64,000 nt of DNA. Source: an uncultured Pseudomonadota bacterium (GTDB lineage: Bacteria > Pseudomonadota > Gammaproteobacteria > Ga0077536). A program made the translations under genes and the position numbers. This document shows positions 37,424 through 46,650 of this stretch, one piece after another; the stretch's first letter is position 1; each line of letters begins with the position of its first letter. A model generated the notes under the pieces. That model searched no databases, had not been told where the DNA came from, and worked only from the letters and a program-made list of their open reading frames with translations. Location of the stretch: the NCBI GenBank assembly GCA_903825645.1, contig CAIKBL010000027.1:99036-163035 (forward strand), given 5' to 3'.

Positions 37424-38353
37424 ATGTCATCGCTCATCGAAGTCGCCGGGCTGGTCGTGGAATATCCGGGGCTGCGCGCGCTCGATCAGGTGTCCTTCAC
37501 GCTCGAGGCCGGCACGATTACGGCCCTGGTGGGTCCGAACGGTGCGGGCAAGACCACTCTCATGCGTTGCCTTTGTGGGCTCGACCGACCCCTCGAGGGG
37601 CGCATCCTGCTCGCGGGCTTCGATGTCATGGAAGCCCCGCGCGAATGCCATGCTCGTCTGGGGTTTCTGCCGGATTTTCTGGGACTCTACGATGCGCTGA
37701 CCGTTGCTCAATGCCTGCAGTACGCCGCCGCCGCGCACGCGATCCGCCTAGAGATCCCGAGCCGAATCACTACGACTGCCGCGCGTCTGGCGCTCACGCC
37801 CTATCTGTCGCAACCGGTGGGGACACTCTCGCGGGGGCTCCGGCAGCGCGTGGCCATCGGCCAGGCGATTATCCATTCGCCCAAGATGCTAATTTTAGAT
37901 GAGCCTGCTTCCGGGCTCGATCCCGAAGCTCGCCATGCGCTTGCTCAACTCTTTCACACCCTGCAGGCCGAAGGGATGACGCTCCTCGTGTCCTCGCATA
38001 TTCTGGCTGAGCTCGAAGACTACGCGACCCATATGCTCATCCTGCGCGCGGGACAGCTCATCGAACACCGGGCACTGGGATCTGCGCCAGCGCACACGAT
38101 GCTGATCATCGAATTCGCGCAGGGGCAACCGGCGGGGCTCGCGTGGCTCGCGGCGCAACCCGCGGTGAGCGAACTGGTGACGACGGGAGCGACCGTCCGT
38201 TGCCTTTTTGCCGGGGATGCGGCCGCGCAAGCGACCCTTCTGCACGCGCTCCTTCTCGCCGGCGCCGGCGTTGTTCGCTTCGGGCCCGCCGGCGCTGATT
38301 TACAACAGTCGTATCTCGAAACCGTACGTCACGGGCAGGTCCCCTTGTCATGA
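37424..38353 (+). CDS. ABC transporter ATP-binding protein (ABC-2 type)
   Basis: A 309-residue ABC ATPase. Walker A GPNGAGKTTLM, signature TLSRGLRQRVAIGQA, Walker B MLILDEPASGLDPEA, then the switch His in SSHILAELE. A 70-residue C-terminal extension follows the core, typical of ABC-2 type ATPases for export of lipids, drugs or polymers. Its stop overlaps the next start (ATGA, 38350-38353), so it works with that membrane protein. Confidence 0.92.
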   Translation: MSSLIEVAGLVVEYPGLRALDQVSFTLEAGTITALVGPNGAGKTTLMRCLCGLDRPLEGRILLAGFDVMEAPRECHARLGFLPDFLGLYDALTVAQCLQYAAAAHAIRLEIPSRITTTAARLALTPYLSQPVGTLSRGLRQRVAIGQAIIHSPKMLILDEPASGLDPEARHALAQLFHTLQAEGMTLLVSSHILAELEDYATHMLILRAGQLIEHRALGSAPAHTMLIIEFAQGQPAGLAWLAAQPAVSELVTTGATVRCLFAGDAAAQATLLHALLLAGAGVVRFGPAGADLQQSYLETVRHGQVPLS

Positions 38354-39690
38354 ACCCAGAATTACAGCGCCAATGGTGGCTCGAGCTGAGCCCCGCCCGG
38401 CTCATCACCCACGGTGCCGGGCTTGGCGTGTTGTTCGTGCTGGTGGGCCTGTTGGATGCCCGCTTCGGACTCGGCTTCGGCGCGGCGACGCCCACGGCCG
38501 CCCTGCTGGTTTTCGTCTGCTTAGCGGCCTGGATTGGCGGGCAACGCGTCGCGGATGCGTTGCTGGATGAGTTACGCGCCCAGACGTGGGATATGCAGCG
38601 GCTGTCGGCGCTATCGCCGTGGTCGATGACCTGGGGTAAATGGCTGGGTGCCACGACCGATGTTTGGCTCGGCAGTCTGCTGTGCCTGGCGATTTTCCTA
38701 CAGACGGCGCAATCGTTGACGGTCTCGATCCGTGCCTTGTTTGCCTTGGAGGCCCTGGGTGGCGCCTTGCTGGTCCAGATCTTGAGTTTGATCGGGGCGC
38801 TGGCCTTAACCGGCCATCCGCGGCGGCTCAAAGGGCTACTCGGCGGCCGGCTGGTGATGGTGTCCAGCAGTCTGGGCTATGCCTGGCTCGCCTTTCATCT
38901 CGGTACGGATGAGACCGTTCGGTGGTACGGCCAAGTCCTCCCGGCGCGCGTGTTCTGTACGGGCCTCCTGTGGGTCGCGCTGGTCTGGGGTACCCTCGGC
39001 GCCTATCGCCTGATGGCCGAGACCCTGCAGGTTCGCGGGATCCCTTGGGCTTGGGTCAGTTTTCTCCTCTTCGCCGGGGGCGTCGCCGCTGGTGGCTATG
39101 TGCAGCCGGAGCAGCTGCCGGTCGTGCAGCTCCGCACCCTGGCCGCTGTGGTGTTGATTGGCGCCCTCGGCGCGGCCTATCTGACGGCATTCAATCTGCC
39201 GCGTGATCCCCTCTTTGCGCGACGGTTGTGCGGGTATGCGCGCGCGTCGCAGTGGCGACGGGTCGCGGAAGAAACACCGCTCTGGATAGTCGCCTTGGGG
39301 GTGGGGCTAGTGGCCGTCGTGGTTTGTGTGGGTACCGCAGGCCCGGTTGACGACGCCGTGGGCCCCATCACCCATCTTGGGCTCGCTGCTTTCGCGCTGT
39401 GGGCCTATGCGGCGCGGGATTTGTTGCTGTTGCTGGGGCTCGGTTTTGGGCCGCGCGCGGCGCGTGCGGAGACCACGGCGGTGTTAATACTTGCCCTGCT
39501 CTACTGGGTGATCCCGGCGTTGTGCACCCTGCTCGGGCTCGGCGCGTTTCGGGTTGGGGTTCGCCCGCCTGTGTTTGCGGGCCCGGGCGCGGCCAGTCTC
39601 ATCTTGCTTGTCCAGTTAGCGGGGGTGGGCGTGTGGACTTGGCGTGCCTATCAGATGCGCATGACGCCCCAAGCGACCGGCCGAACTTAG
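38350..39690 (+). CDS. ABC-2 type transporter permease-like membrane protein
   Basis: A 446-residue protein with about ten to eleven hydrophobic segments, beginning MNPELQRQWWLELSPARLI. The segment DELRAQTWDMQRLSALSPWSM, in the first cytoplasmic loop, fits an ABC-2 permease that contacts the ATPase. Translation is coupled to the ATPase by a four-base overlap. No substrate-binding protein or accessory gene is present on this strand. It ends overlapping mutM by four bases, tail to tail. Confidence 0.8.
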   Translation: MNPELQRQWWLELSPARLITHGAGLGVLFVLVGLLDARFGLGFGAATPTAALLVFVCLAAWIGGQRVADALLDELRAQTWDMQRLSALSPWSMTWGKWLGATTDVWLGSLLCLAIFLQTAQSLTVSIRALFALEALGGALLVQILSLIGALALTGHPRRLKGLLGGRLVMVSSSLGYAWLAFHLGTDETVRWYGQVLPARVFCTGLLWVALVWGTLGAYRLMAETLQVRGIPWAWVSFLLFAGGVAAGGYVQPEQLPVVQLRTLAAVVLIGALGAAYLTAFNLPRDPLFARRLCGYARASQWRRVAEETPLWIVALGVGLVAVVVCVGTAGPVDDAVGPITHLGLAAFALWAYAARDLLLLLGLGFGPRAARAETTAVLILALLYWVIPALCTLLGLGAFRVGVRPPVFAGPGAASLILLVQLAGVGVWTWRAYQMRMTPQATGRT

Positions 39691-40505
39691 CGCTGGCAAA
39701 CAGGACAAAAATAACTCATGCGCTGGCCGATCACCCGTTGCCGGATGTGCGTACCCCCGCATTGCAGGCAGGGCTCCCCGGCCCGCGCGTAGACCCGCAG
39801 TTCATTACGAAAATAACCCGGTTTGCCGTCCTCCTGCGTGAAATCCCGCAGGGTCGTGCCGCCGAGTTGGATAGCGGCGTCGAGCACTTCGCGCACCGCG
39901 AGGACGAGTCCGGCGTAGCGGGCCCGACTGATCCGGCGGGCGGGACGCGTGGGGTGGATCCCCGCGCGGTGCAAGGATTCGCTGGCGTAGATGTTGCCGA
40001 CCCCGACGACCACTGCGCCGTCCATCAGGAAGTTTTTGACGGGTCCCGGGCGGGCCTGGGCCAGTGCGGTGAGATAGTCGGCTGAGAACTTCGGATCCCA
40101 GGGTTCCGGGCCGAGGTGCGCGAGCAGCGGGTGCGCGAGCGGATCGGCGCTCGTCCAGACCATCAACCCGAAGCGCCGCGGATCACGCAGACGCACGCAG
40201 GCGTCCCCCTCGAATATCAGGTCGATGTGATCGTGCTTCTGGGGCGGGGTGTCCGTGGGTAGCACGCGCAGGCTACCCGACATCCCAAGATGAACGATGA
40301 GCGTTCCGTTGGGGAAGTCGAACAAAAGATATTTGGCCCGGCGGCGTATCGCGCAAAGTATGCGGCCTTCGAGGCGCGCCGCCAGATCAGCCGGCACCGG
40401 TTGGCGCATGCGCGTTTCCCGCACCCGAACAGTTTCCAACACGCGACCTTCCACGTGTGGGGCAACGCCACGTCGGGTCGTCTCGACTTCCGGTAGCTCA
40501 GGCAC
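39687..40505 (-). CDS. mutM: Formamidopyrimidine-DNA glycosylase
   Basis: A 272-residue Fpg/MutM enzyme that removes 8-oxoguanine and nicks the DNA. The mature protein starts PELPEVETTRRG with the catalytic Pro and Glu; RRAKYLLFDF holds the conserved Lys, and a C-terminal zinc finger (CLQCGGTHIRQRVIG...YFCPVCQR) is complete. It overlaps the GldG-like gene upstream by eight bases and is probably the last gene of that transcription unit. Confidence 0.97.
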   Translation of the reverse strand: MPELPEVETTRRGVAPHVEGRVLETVRVRETRMRQPVPADLAARLEGRILCAIRRRAKYLLFDFPNGTLIVHLGMSGSLRVLPTDTPPQKHDHIDLIFEGDACVRLRDPRRFGLMVWTSADPLAHPLLAHLGPEPWDPKFSADYLTALAQARPGPVKNFLMDGAVVVGVGNIYASESLHRAGIHPTRPARRISRARYAGLVLAVREVLDAAIQLGGTTLRDFTQEDGKPGYFRNELRVYARAGEPCLQCGGTHIRQRVIGQRMSYFCPVCQR

Positions 40506-41814
40506 GTCGCCGCCGCCAACCTAACCACAATCCATTGGCCACGAATGCCAGCGGCAACCCAACCAGAAAGCCGAAGCCGATGACCAGCTGGTGCCAGCGT
40601 TGCAGGTCGAGGTGCACATCCGGTGCCAAGCGAGACGGGATTTGAACCATGGCGTCGTTGGCAACGAGCCAGTCCACGAGGCGTGTCCCGAGATCTTGGT
40701 TTGCGCCGTTGCCGAGATAAGTATTGGACAGAAAGTCGCCGTCGCCGAGGATCCCGAGGCGTTGCTCGTGTCCGGCCCACGGGCGGGCGAGGGACAGGCC
40801 CACGGCCATGGGACCGGGAATGTCCTGACCTTCGTCATAGCGGATTTTTCCGCTCATCAGCCCGGTTTCACCCCAGGCTTTATCGTTTGTCTCAAGCAAG
40901 CGGGAGGCCTGCCATCCCGACCCCGGTCGCGCGGCTAAAGGGGCTGCAAAGGGCAGCACGGTGAGTGCTTGCAGGCCTTCAGTCACGGCGTGCGCAGGGT
41001 AATGGGTGAGGACGGTCATCGCCGGGTTGTGCACGCCCAGCGCGGCAGCCTGGGGATCGATGACCGTGGCCGGAAGACGCGCAAAGCCTAGGGCGTGGGC
41101 GAGCGTATCGAAGGCGAGCGGCGTGTCCGGCTCGACCATCCAGAGGAGCGCGCCGCCATGTGCGACATAGGCCGTGATGAGGTTGGTTTCGCCCGGCAGA
41201 TAGGCCAGCTGTGGACTTGCCAGGACCAGCAGCGCCGTATTGTCCGGGACCGCGCCGGATTCGGCGAGATTGAGCTCCCGGACCTGGTAGCCGCGGCTCT
41301 TGAGGGTGTCGGCCCACTGGCTCACATCGAAGTTGGTCCCACGGGCAGGGCTGCGCTCGCCATGGCCGGCGACAAAGGCGATCCACTGGGCGTCCTGCCG
41401 GACGAGTCGCAGCAAGGCGCCGGTGAAGGCGGTTTCCGTATAACGCGAGAGATGTTCCCGACGTTTGTCGCTGGCGATAACGACGTCACCATCGACGAGG
41501 TGGCCGGCACGCAGCACGTCCGGCATGGTCGCCGGATCGGTAAAAATCAGCTTCATATCGGGCGCGTATTGCTGGTAACGCGCGACAAGCGTGGTGATCC
41601 CCAGGCGGGCGGGATGATTGGGCGCGACATAGGCAATCACCGTCAATGGTCGGCCGAGCGCACGCAGTGCCTGTTGACTCTGTGGCGCGAGCGAATTCTG
41701 CCCGCTTTCGCTCAAATCAATGCTCTTGTGATGGTGCGCGCTCCAGGTGCCCGCGAGTCCACAAAGCAATACGATTCCCAAAGAAAAAAGCCCATGTACG
41801 AGGCGGATGTGCAT
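40498..41814 (-). CDS. GldG-like ABC transporter auxiliary protein
   Basis: A 438-residue protein with one N-terminal membrane helix (LFSLGIVLLCGLAGTWSA) and one at the C-terminus (LVIGFGFLVGLPLAFVANGL) before a basic tail. The intervening periplasmic part has the GldG/ABC_transp_aux pattern (QALRALGRPLTVIAYVAPNH, DPATMPDVL, YLPGETNLITAYVAHGGALLW). Such proteins accompany a Gld-type permease and ATPase; in Bacteroidetes the trio is involved in gliding, in proteobacteria their role is not settled. The permease and ATPase genes lie directly upstream. Confidence 0.85.
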   Translation of the reverse strand: MHIRLVHGLFSLGIVLLCGLAGTWSAHHHKSIDLSESGQNSLAPQSQQALRALGRPLTVIAYVAPNHPARLGITTLVARYQQYAPDMKLIFTDPATMPDVLRAGHLVDGDVVIASDKRREHLSRYTETAFTGALLRLVRQDAQWIAFVAGHGERSPARGTNFDVSQWADTLKSRGYQVRELNLAESGAVPDNTALLVLASPQLAYLPGETNLITAYVAHGGALLWMVEPDTPLAFDTLAHALGFARLPATVIDPQAAALGVHNPAMTVLTHYPAHAVTEGLQALTVLPFAAPLAARPGSGWQASRLLETNDKAWGETGLMSGKIRYDEGQDIPGPMAVGLSLARPWAGHEQRLGILGDGDFLSNTYLGNGANQDLGTRLVDWLVANDAMVQIPSRLAPDVHLDLQRWHQLVIGFGFLVGLPLAFVANGLWLGWRRRRA

Positions 41815-41823
41815 CGGTGTCCG

Positions 41824-42573
41824 TTAAGCCGCGCTTCGCGTGTCGGCCAGCGCACGCACCGCCAGCGCCAGTGCCCCTGCGGTGATGAGGCCGAAATAGA
41901 CGACGTCTACGGTGTCGAGGAGTCCCCCGGCGAGCCGTTGGAAATGCCGCATCATGGACAGCTCGGCAAACAATCCCGGCGTGGTCTGCGCGCCGCTCGC
42001 CCAGTCGATCAGCCAAAGCCCTGCCAAGGTCGCAAACGTGGTGATAGCGGCGAGCGCCGGTTGGGTCGTCAGCGCCGAAAACCAGATCCCGAGCGCCGTG
42101 CCGGCCGCCATTAGCAGCAGTAAGCCCAACAAGCCGCAGGCCACCAGACCGAGGTCGAGCGACGTGCCCCAGAGCAACGTCAGCGCCATGAGCGCATTGA
42201 GGCCCCAAATGATGCCCAGCAGGCTCATCGCGCCCAGAAACTTGCCGATGACCAGGGCCGGCAGCGATACCGGCGCGCTGAGCCACAAGGACAGGGTCGC
42301 CGCCCGGCGCTCCCCGGCAAAGGTCTGCATGGTCAGCAGTGGAATGAGAAAGAGGGCCAGCAGGCCGGTCACGCTGAAGGTCGGCAAGACGATCAGCTGC
42401 GTCACTCCCGGAGGTTCGGGGAGATTGCGGATCTTGGGCAGATATTGCAGGAACAAATCGATTTGGGCGAGGAACTGATAGGCGATCAGGAGCTGGACGG
42501 CGGCGAGCACCGCCCACGCAAAGGGGGTGCGAAACATCGCGCGGATTTCGCGTTGGGCGACGATCCCGATCAT
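41824..42573 (-). CDS. ABC transporter permease (GldF-like)
   Basis: A 249-residue ABC-2 permease with six predicted helices. It begins IVAQREIRAMFRTPFAWAVLA; later segments are QTFAGERRAATLSLWLSAPV and WGLNALMALTLLWGTSLDLG. It overlaps the ATPase gene by four bases and precedes the GldG-like gene by nine, forming one operon. Confidence 0.88.
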   Translation of the reverse strand: MIGIVAQREIRAMFRTPFAWAVLAAVQLLIAYQFLAQIDLFLQYLPKIRNLPEPPGVTQLIVLPTFSVTGLLALFLIPLLTMQTFAGERRAATLSLWLSAPVSLPALVIGKFLGAMSLLGIIWGLNALMALTLLWGTSLDLGLVACGLLGLLLLMAAGTALGIWFSALTTQPALAAITTFATLAGLWLIDWASGAQTTPGLFAELSMMRHFQRLAGGLLDTVDVVYFGLITAGALALAVRALADTRSAA

Positions 42574-43502
42574 GCCGACAGCGCCGCCGGTACCCGGTGT
42601 TCGCGGGTGAGATCGAGGAACGTTCGCTCCAGGGCGGAGCTACCGTGGGTCAGTTCATGCAGGCCCCATTCCGCCGCCGCTGTGCGCATCAGATTATCGA
42701 TGATCGCGGCCGAATCCGCGGCATCGATCTCGAAGCGACCAGGCGCCCTCGTCGTGATGATCGCGCTCCCGACGAGCGCCTGCAATACGGCAAGAGGCGG
42801 TGGCCGACGCAGACCGACGAGCAGAGTCTGCGGGGTGTCCCCGAGCCGCTGGTCGTAGACCAGTCGACCCTGGTGCAGAATGACGACGCGTGAGCAGACG
42901 CTTTCGGCTTCGCCGAGCAGATGGGTCGAGAGCAGGATGGCATGCTCGGCACGCAGCCGGCCGATTAGGGTGCGGATCTCTTGAATCTGGGCCGGATCCA
43001 AGCCGACGGTGGGCTCATCCAAAATCAGGACCTGGGGCTCGTGCACGATGGCTTGGGCGATCCCGACCCGCTGCTGGTAACCCTTGGAGAGGTTTCGGAT
43101 CAGACGACTCCCGACGCTCTCGAGGTTGCACTGTTGCCGGGCGCGCGCTACCAGGCCTGCGACGCGCGTCCGGGGTACTTCGTGCAGACGGGCACAGAAA
43201 CCGAGAAATTCGTCCACCGTCGCGTCTCTGAACAGCGGCGGGATCTCCGGGAGATAGCCAAGATGACGCTTGGCCGCTCGGGGCGCGCGGGCAAGCGAGT
43301 GACCTTGAATAAAGATCTCGCCCCGGTGTGGCGCGAGCACCCCGGCGAGCATCTGCAAGGTCGTCGATTTTCCGGCACCATTCAAACCGAGCAAGCCGAG
43401 TACTTCGCCTTGCTGAAGCTGCAAGCTAATGTCTTCAACGACCATCCGCGCGCCGAAGCGGCGTGAAATGCCATGAGCAGAAAGGCGGGGCGAGGCAACC
43501 AT
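42570..43502 (-). CDS. ABC transporter ATP-binding protein (GldA-like)
   Basis: A 310-residue ABC ATPase: Walker A GLNGAGKSTTLQ, signature NLSKGYQQRVGIAQA, Walker B VLILDEPTVGLDPAQ, switch His in STHLLGEAE. The C-terminal 80 residues (VYDQRLGDTPQTLLVGLRR and following) form the extra domain typical of GldA-like ATPases. First gene of a minus-strand operon: ATPase, permease, GldG-like protein, mutM. Confidence 0.92.
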   Translation of the reverse strand: MVASPRLSAHGISRRFGARMVVEDISLQLQQGEVLGLLGLNGAGKSTTLQMLAGVLAPHRGEIFIQGHSLARAPRAAKRHLGYLPEIPPLFRDATVDEFLGFCARLHEVPRTRVAGLVARARQQCNLESVGSRLIRNLSKGYQQRVGIAQAIVHEPQVLILDEPTVGLDPAQIQEIRTLIGRLRAEHAILLSTHLLGEAESVCSRVVILHQGRLVYDQRLGDTPQTLLVGLRRPPPLAVLQALVGSAIITTRAPGRFEIDAADSAAIIDNLMRTAAAEWGLHELTHGSSALERTFLDLTREHRVPAALSA

Positions 43503-43676
43503 CAGGCGACATTATTTTCTGTGCTTCGAGATAAGTCCATCGCCTGATCTTGCTTAATGCAGCGGGCCACCGTAGCGGCTATGCTGGTAGCAGCATCGCA
43601 CGCTACGGCGGGCGCGAACCGGGGTTGGCGACCGAAAAAATCATCGCGTCGATCCTGCTGGCCTTAACAACGGAGA

Positions 43677-44861
43677 ATGGTGAATCGAATGCTTGCTGGA
43701 TATTTCCTGTTGCCTTGGTGGGGTTACCTTCTCGTTGCCCTTGGCTTCACGCACGTGACGATCGCGGCGGTCACTATCTATCTGCATCGCAATCAGGCGC
43801 ATCGGGCACTCGATCTCCATCCCGTCGTCGCGCTCTTTTTTCGGACTTGGTTGTGGCTGTCGACCGGCATGACCACCAAGAACTGGACCGCCGTGCACCG
43901 CAAACACCATGCCTTCGTGGAAACCGCGCAGGACCCGCACAGTCCGCAGATCTACGGTATCAACAAGGTCTTGTTGCAGGGGGCGGAGCTTTATCGGCAG
44001 GCGGCCGCCGACGCGGAAACCCGGGCTAAATACGGACATGGCACACCCGATGACTGGCTCGAACAGGCCGTCTTCCGCCATGACCGAATAGGCGTTGGGG
44101 CGATGCTGACGGCGAATCTGCTCATGTTCGGTCCGCTCGGCCTGACCATCTGGGCAGTCCAGATGGCGTGGATCCCTATTTTCGCGGCCGGCATTGTGAA
44201 CGGCACCGGCCACTGGCGCGGTTACCGCAACTTTGAGACGGCAGACACCTCCACCAATATCACGCCCTGGGGGATTTTGATCGGAGGTGAGGAGCTGCAT
44301 AACAACCATCATGCGTTCGCCAGCTCCGCGCGCTTTGCCATGAAACCCTGGGAATTTGATTTGGGCTGGTGCTACATCCAGTTGCTCTGCGCGCTGCGGC
44401 TTGCCAAGGTGAAGAAAGTGGCCCCGCGCTTACTGGCGAATCGTGCGGAGCCGCGGCTCGACGTTGAAACGCTTCGGGCGATGGTGGCGACTCAGTGGCA
44501 TGTGATGGCGGATTACGCGCATCGCGTGGTGGCGCCGGTGCATCGCGAGGCGATTCGGCATGCGCCACGAGAGCTCAAAAGCTCACTGAAGCCGGTCCGA
44601 CGTCTCATCACGCGCTCGCCTCGCTTCATGCGTGACCGGGAGCGGGCGCTCCTGACGGACGGGCTTTCCTACAGTCAGCCCTTGACAGTGGTCTACCAGT
44701 TCCAACAGCAACTCAGTGCCTTGTTCAGTGAGCGTTCGGCCAGTCAGGAGCGGTTGCTCAACCAGCTACAGGAATGGTGCCGGGGTGCTGAGGCGACCGG
44801 TATTGCGGCGCTGGCCGAATTTGTAACGCACATGCAGGGGTATGCGCTGCGCACGCGCTGA
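43677..44861 (+). CDS. Fatty-acid desaturase (delta-9 acyl type)
   Basis: A membrane di-iron desaturase of 394 residues that introduces a double bond in an acyl chain, using three His boxes: HRNQAHRAL, HRKHHAF and HNNHHAF. Four hydrophobic segments flank them. An ATG at 43677 or 43689 can start it: GGAG at 43672-43675 is too close to the first and rather far from the second. A C-terminal extension of about 150 residues, with SRSPRFMRDRE and GLSYSQPLTV-type sequence, exceeds the catalytic core. It stands alone before a strong terminator. Confidence 0.93.
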   Translation: MVNRMLAGYFLLPWWGYLLVALGFTHVTIAAVTIYLHRNQAHRALDLHPVVALFFRTWLWLSTGMTTKNWTAVHRKHHAFVETAQDPHSPQIYGINKVLLQGAELYRQAAADAETRAKYGHGTPDDWLEQAVFRHDRIGVGAMLTANLLMFGPLGLTIWAVQMAWIPIFAAGIVNGTGHWRGYRNFETADTSTNITPWGILIGGEELHNNHHAFASSARFAMKPWEFDLGWCYIQLLCALRLAKVKKVAPRLLANRAEPRLDVETLRAMVATQWHVMADYAHRVVAPVHREAIRHAPRELKSSLKPVRRLITRSPRFMRDRERALLTDGLSYSQPLTVVYQFQQQLSALFSERSASQERLLNQLQEWCRGAEATGIAALAEFVTHMQGYALRTR

Positions 44862-44882
44862 TCGGACGAGTTCTCAGGACAT

Positions 44883-44910
44883 AAAAAACCCGCCAATTGG
44901 CGGGTTTTTT
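44883..44910. terminator. Bidirectional intrinsic terminator
   Basis: AAAAAACCCGCC-AATT-GGCGGGTTTTTT: a perfect GC-rich stem with A and T tails on either side. It ends the desaturase transcript and can also stop transcription from the right. Confidence 0.93.
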
Positions 44911-45087
44911 ATCTCACCATGACGTTAGCACCGAATTTGGCTGACGTTCGCTGAGGCTCGCCACAGCGAGTTTCCCTAGGGGACAAGCGGATTCACTATA
45001 CGCCGGTGCTTTCCGCAACCCGCTCCGCTTTTCCTTCGCTTGGCTCCCAGCCGACACCTGGAAATCGGGGCTTCTCCAGGAGTCGTT

Positions 45088-46290
45088 ATGGCCAAAATCA
45101 AACTCACCAAGTCCGCAGTCGATGCGGCACAACCCCAGGCGCAGTCCATCGAACTGCGGGATACCCTGGTGCCCGGCTTCCTGTGCAAGATTACACCAGC
45201 AGGTCGCAAGGTGTTCATGCTCCAGTACCGGACCAATGCCGGGGAGCGGCGCAAGCCCGCCATCGGCCTGTACGGGGAGCTGACCGTGGAGCAGGCCCGC
45301 TCGCTGGCGCAGAACTGGCTGGCCGGGGTTCGCCGGGGCGGCGACCCCGGCGGCGACAAGGCCGGGGCGCGCAAGGCACCGACCGTCAAGGAACTGTGCG
45401 GACGCTTCATGTCGGACTACTCCAGGGTCCGCAACAAGCCAAGCACGCAGAAAGGCTACCAAGGCAACATCGACCGCAACATCATCCCCATTCTGGGCCG
45501 CATGAAGGTTCAGGACGTCAAGCGCCCGGACGTAGCAATGATGATGAAGAAGCTGGAGCCTACGCCGATGGAGGCCAACCACACGCTCGCCGTCATGCGA
45601 AAGATGTTCAATATGGCCGAAATATGGGGCTTGCGGACCGATGGCACGAACCCGTGCCGGCACATCCCCCAATACCCGCAAGGCAAGACCACCCGGCTCA
45701 TCACCGACGAGGAAATGGGCAAGTTGTTCCGGCATCTGGACAAGGTGGAGATTGAGGGCAGCGCGCCACCCATCGTCACGCTGGCCATCCGCCTGCAGTT
45801 CGAGTTCGCGGCACGCCGCTCCGAAATCCTGTTGCTGGAGTGGCCCTGGGTCGATCTGGAAAACCGGCGCGTGGCCTGGCCTGACAGCAAAACCGGCGGC
45901 ATGTCCAAGCCGATGAGCGAGGAAGCGCACCGCCTGCTTTCGACGGCGCCCCGGCACGAAGGCTCGCTCTATGTGCTGCCGTCGCTGCGCGATCCGCTCA
46001 AGCACATGACGACCGGGGAGCACTACAACGGCTGGAGCCGCATCCTGAAAGCTGCCGGCGTGCAACACGTCGGCACGCACGGCATCCGGCACCGTTCGGC
46101 CACCGACATTGCCAACTCGGGCATCCCGGTCAAGGTCGGCATGGAGCTGACCGCGCACAAGACGGTGGCGATGTTCATGCGCTACATCCACACCGAGGAT
46201 GCGCCGGTGCGTCAGGCCGCCGAACTGGTGGCGAACCGGCGCAAGACGGTGGTGGCGGGCACGGTTGCTACGCCATTCTCTGTCTCTTGA
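45088..46290 (+). CDS. Tyrosine-recombinase integrase
   Basis: A 400-residue DUF4102-type integrase. N-terminal arm-binding domain (MAKIKLTKSAVDAAQPQAQS, then GFLCKITPAGRKVFMLQYRT), SAM-like core-binding domain, and a catalytic domain with Arg in FEFAARRSEILLLEW, Lys in DSKTGG, HGIRH and the Tyr nucleophile in MFMRYIHTEDAPVR. ATG 45088 is preceded by AGGAG. It opens the mobile region to 49.6 kb. No tRNA lies directly upstream, and an attachment site is not obvious. Catalytic motifs look intact, so this could still be an active enzyme. Confidence 0.93.
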   Translation: MAKIKLTKSAVDAAQPQAQSIELRDTLVPGFLCKITPAGRKVFMLQYRTNAGERRKPAIGLYGELTVEQARSLAQNWLAGVRRGGDPGGDKAGARKAPTVKELCGRFMSDYSRVRNKPSTQKGYQGNIDRNIIPILGRMKVQDVKRPDVAMMMKKLEPTPMEANHTLAVMRKMFNMAEIWGLRTDGTNPCRHIPQYPQGKTTRLITDEEMGKLFRHLDKVEIEGSAPPIVTLAIRLQFEFAARRSEILLLEWPWVDLENRRVAWPDSKTGGMSKPMSEEAHRLLSTAPRHEGSLYVLPSLRDPLKHMTTGEHYNGWSRILKAAGVQHVGTHGIRHRSATDIANSGIPVKVGMELTAHKTVAMFMRYIHTEDAPVRQAAELVANRRKTVVAGTVATPFSVS

Positions 46291-46359
46291 CGCCACGCCG
46301 CTGACGCGCGTCTTGCTGGCATTCATCGTTCAGAGAATCAACCTCTCTGCGCTTCGGTC

Positions 46360-46650
46360 ATCCAGTGCGTGAACTGCGGCTGGACCGCTGGCTGCGCTGT
46401 TCTGCCGCGTGCGATTGGAGTCCAACGACTATGGCACGACGCGCTGGCAGCTCATGGTGCTGCAAACCTGCACGTCACTCAATGCGGTGCAGCGCATCGT
46501 CTGCACGGCGAAGGCGAACAGCAAGTGAAGTCAGTCCTGCCGCAAATCGACACCATCGAAACGCTTGGCATCGATCCGGTCCCGGTGTCGCCCGCGTACT
46601 GGCGCACGTTGGGCAACCGACTGTTTGCACGGCTAGCACGCGCTTGTTGA
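46360..46650 (+). pseudogene. Decayed ICE accessory gene (conserved hypothetical)
   Basis: Two frames together resemble one protein: AALFCRVRLESNDYGTTRWQ, then MVLQTCTSLNAVQRIVC (frame one), and, shifted, VLPQIDTIETLGIDPV followed by PAYWRTLGNRLFARL. From memory this matches a conserved small protein in the accessory part of proteobacterial integrative conjugative elements, but I cannot name the family. A frameshift and a stop make it non-functional. Confidence 0.45.

Noticed and set aside
44914-46326. 470-codon open frame antisense to the integrase
   Set aside because: The plus-strand integrase has complete catalytic motifs; the antisense product is low in motif content and rich in His, Arg and Gln, as in shadow frames.
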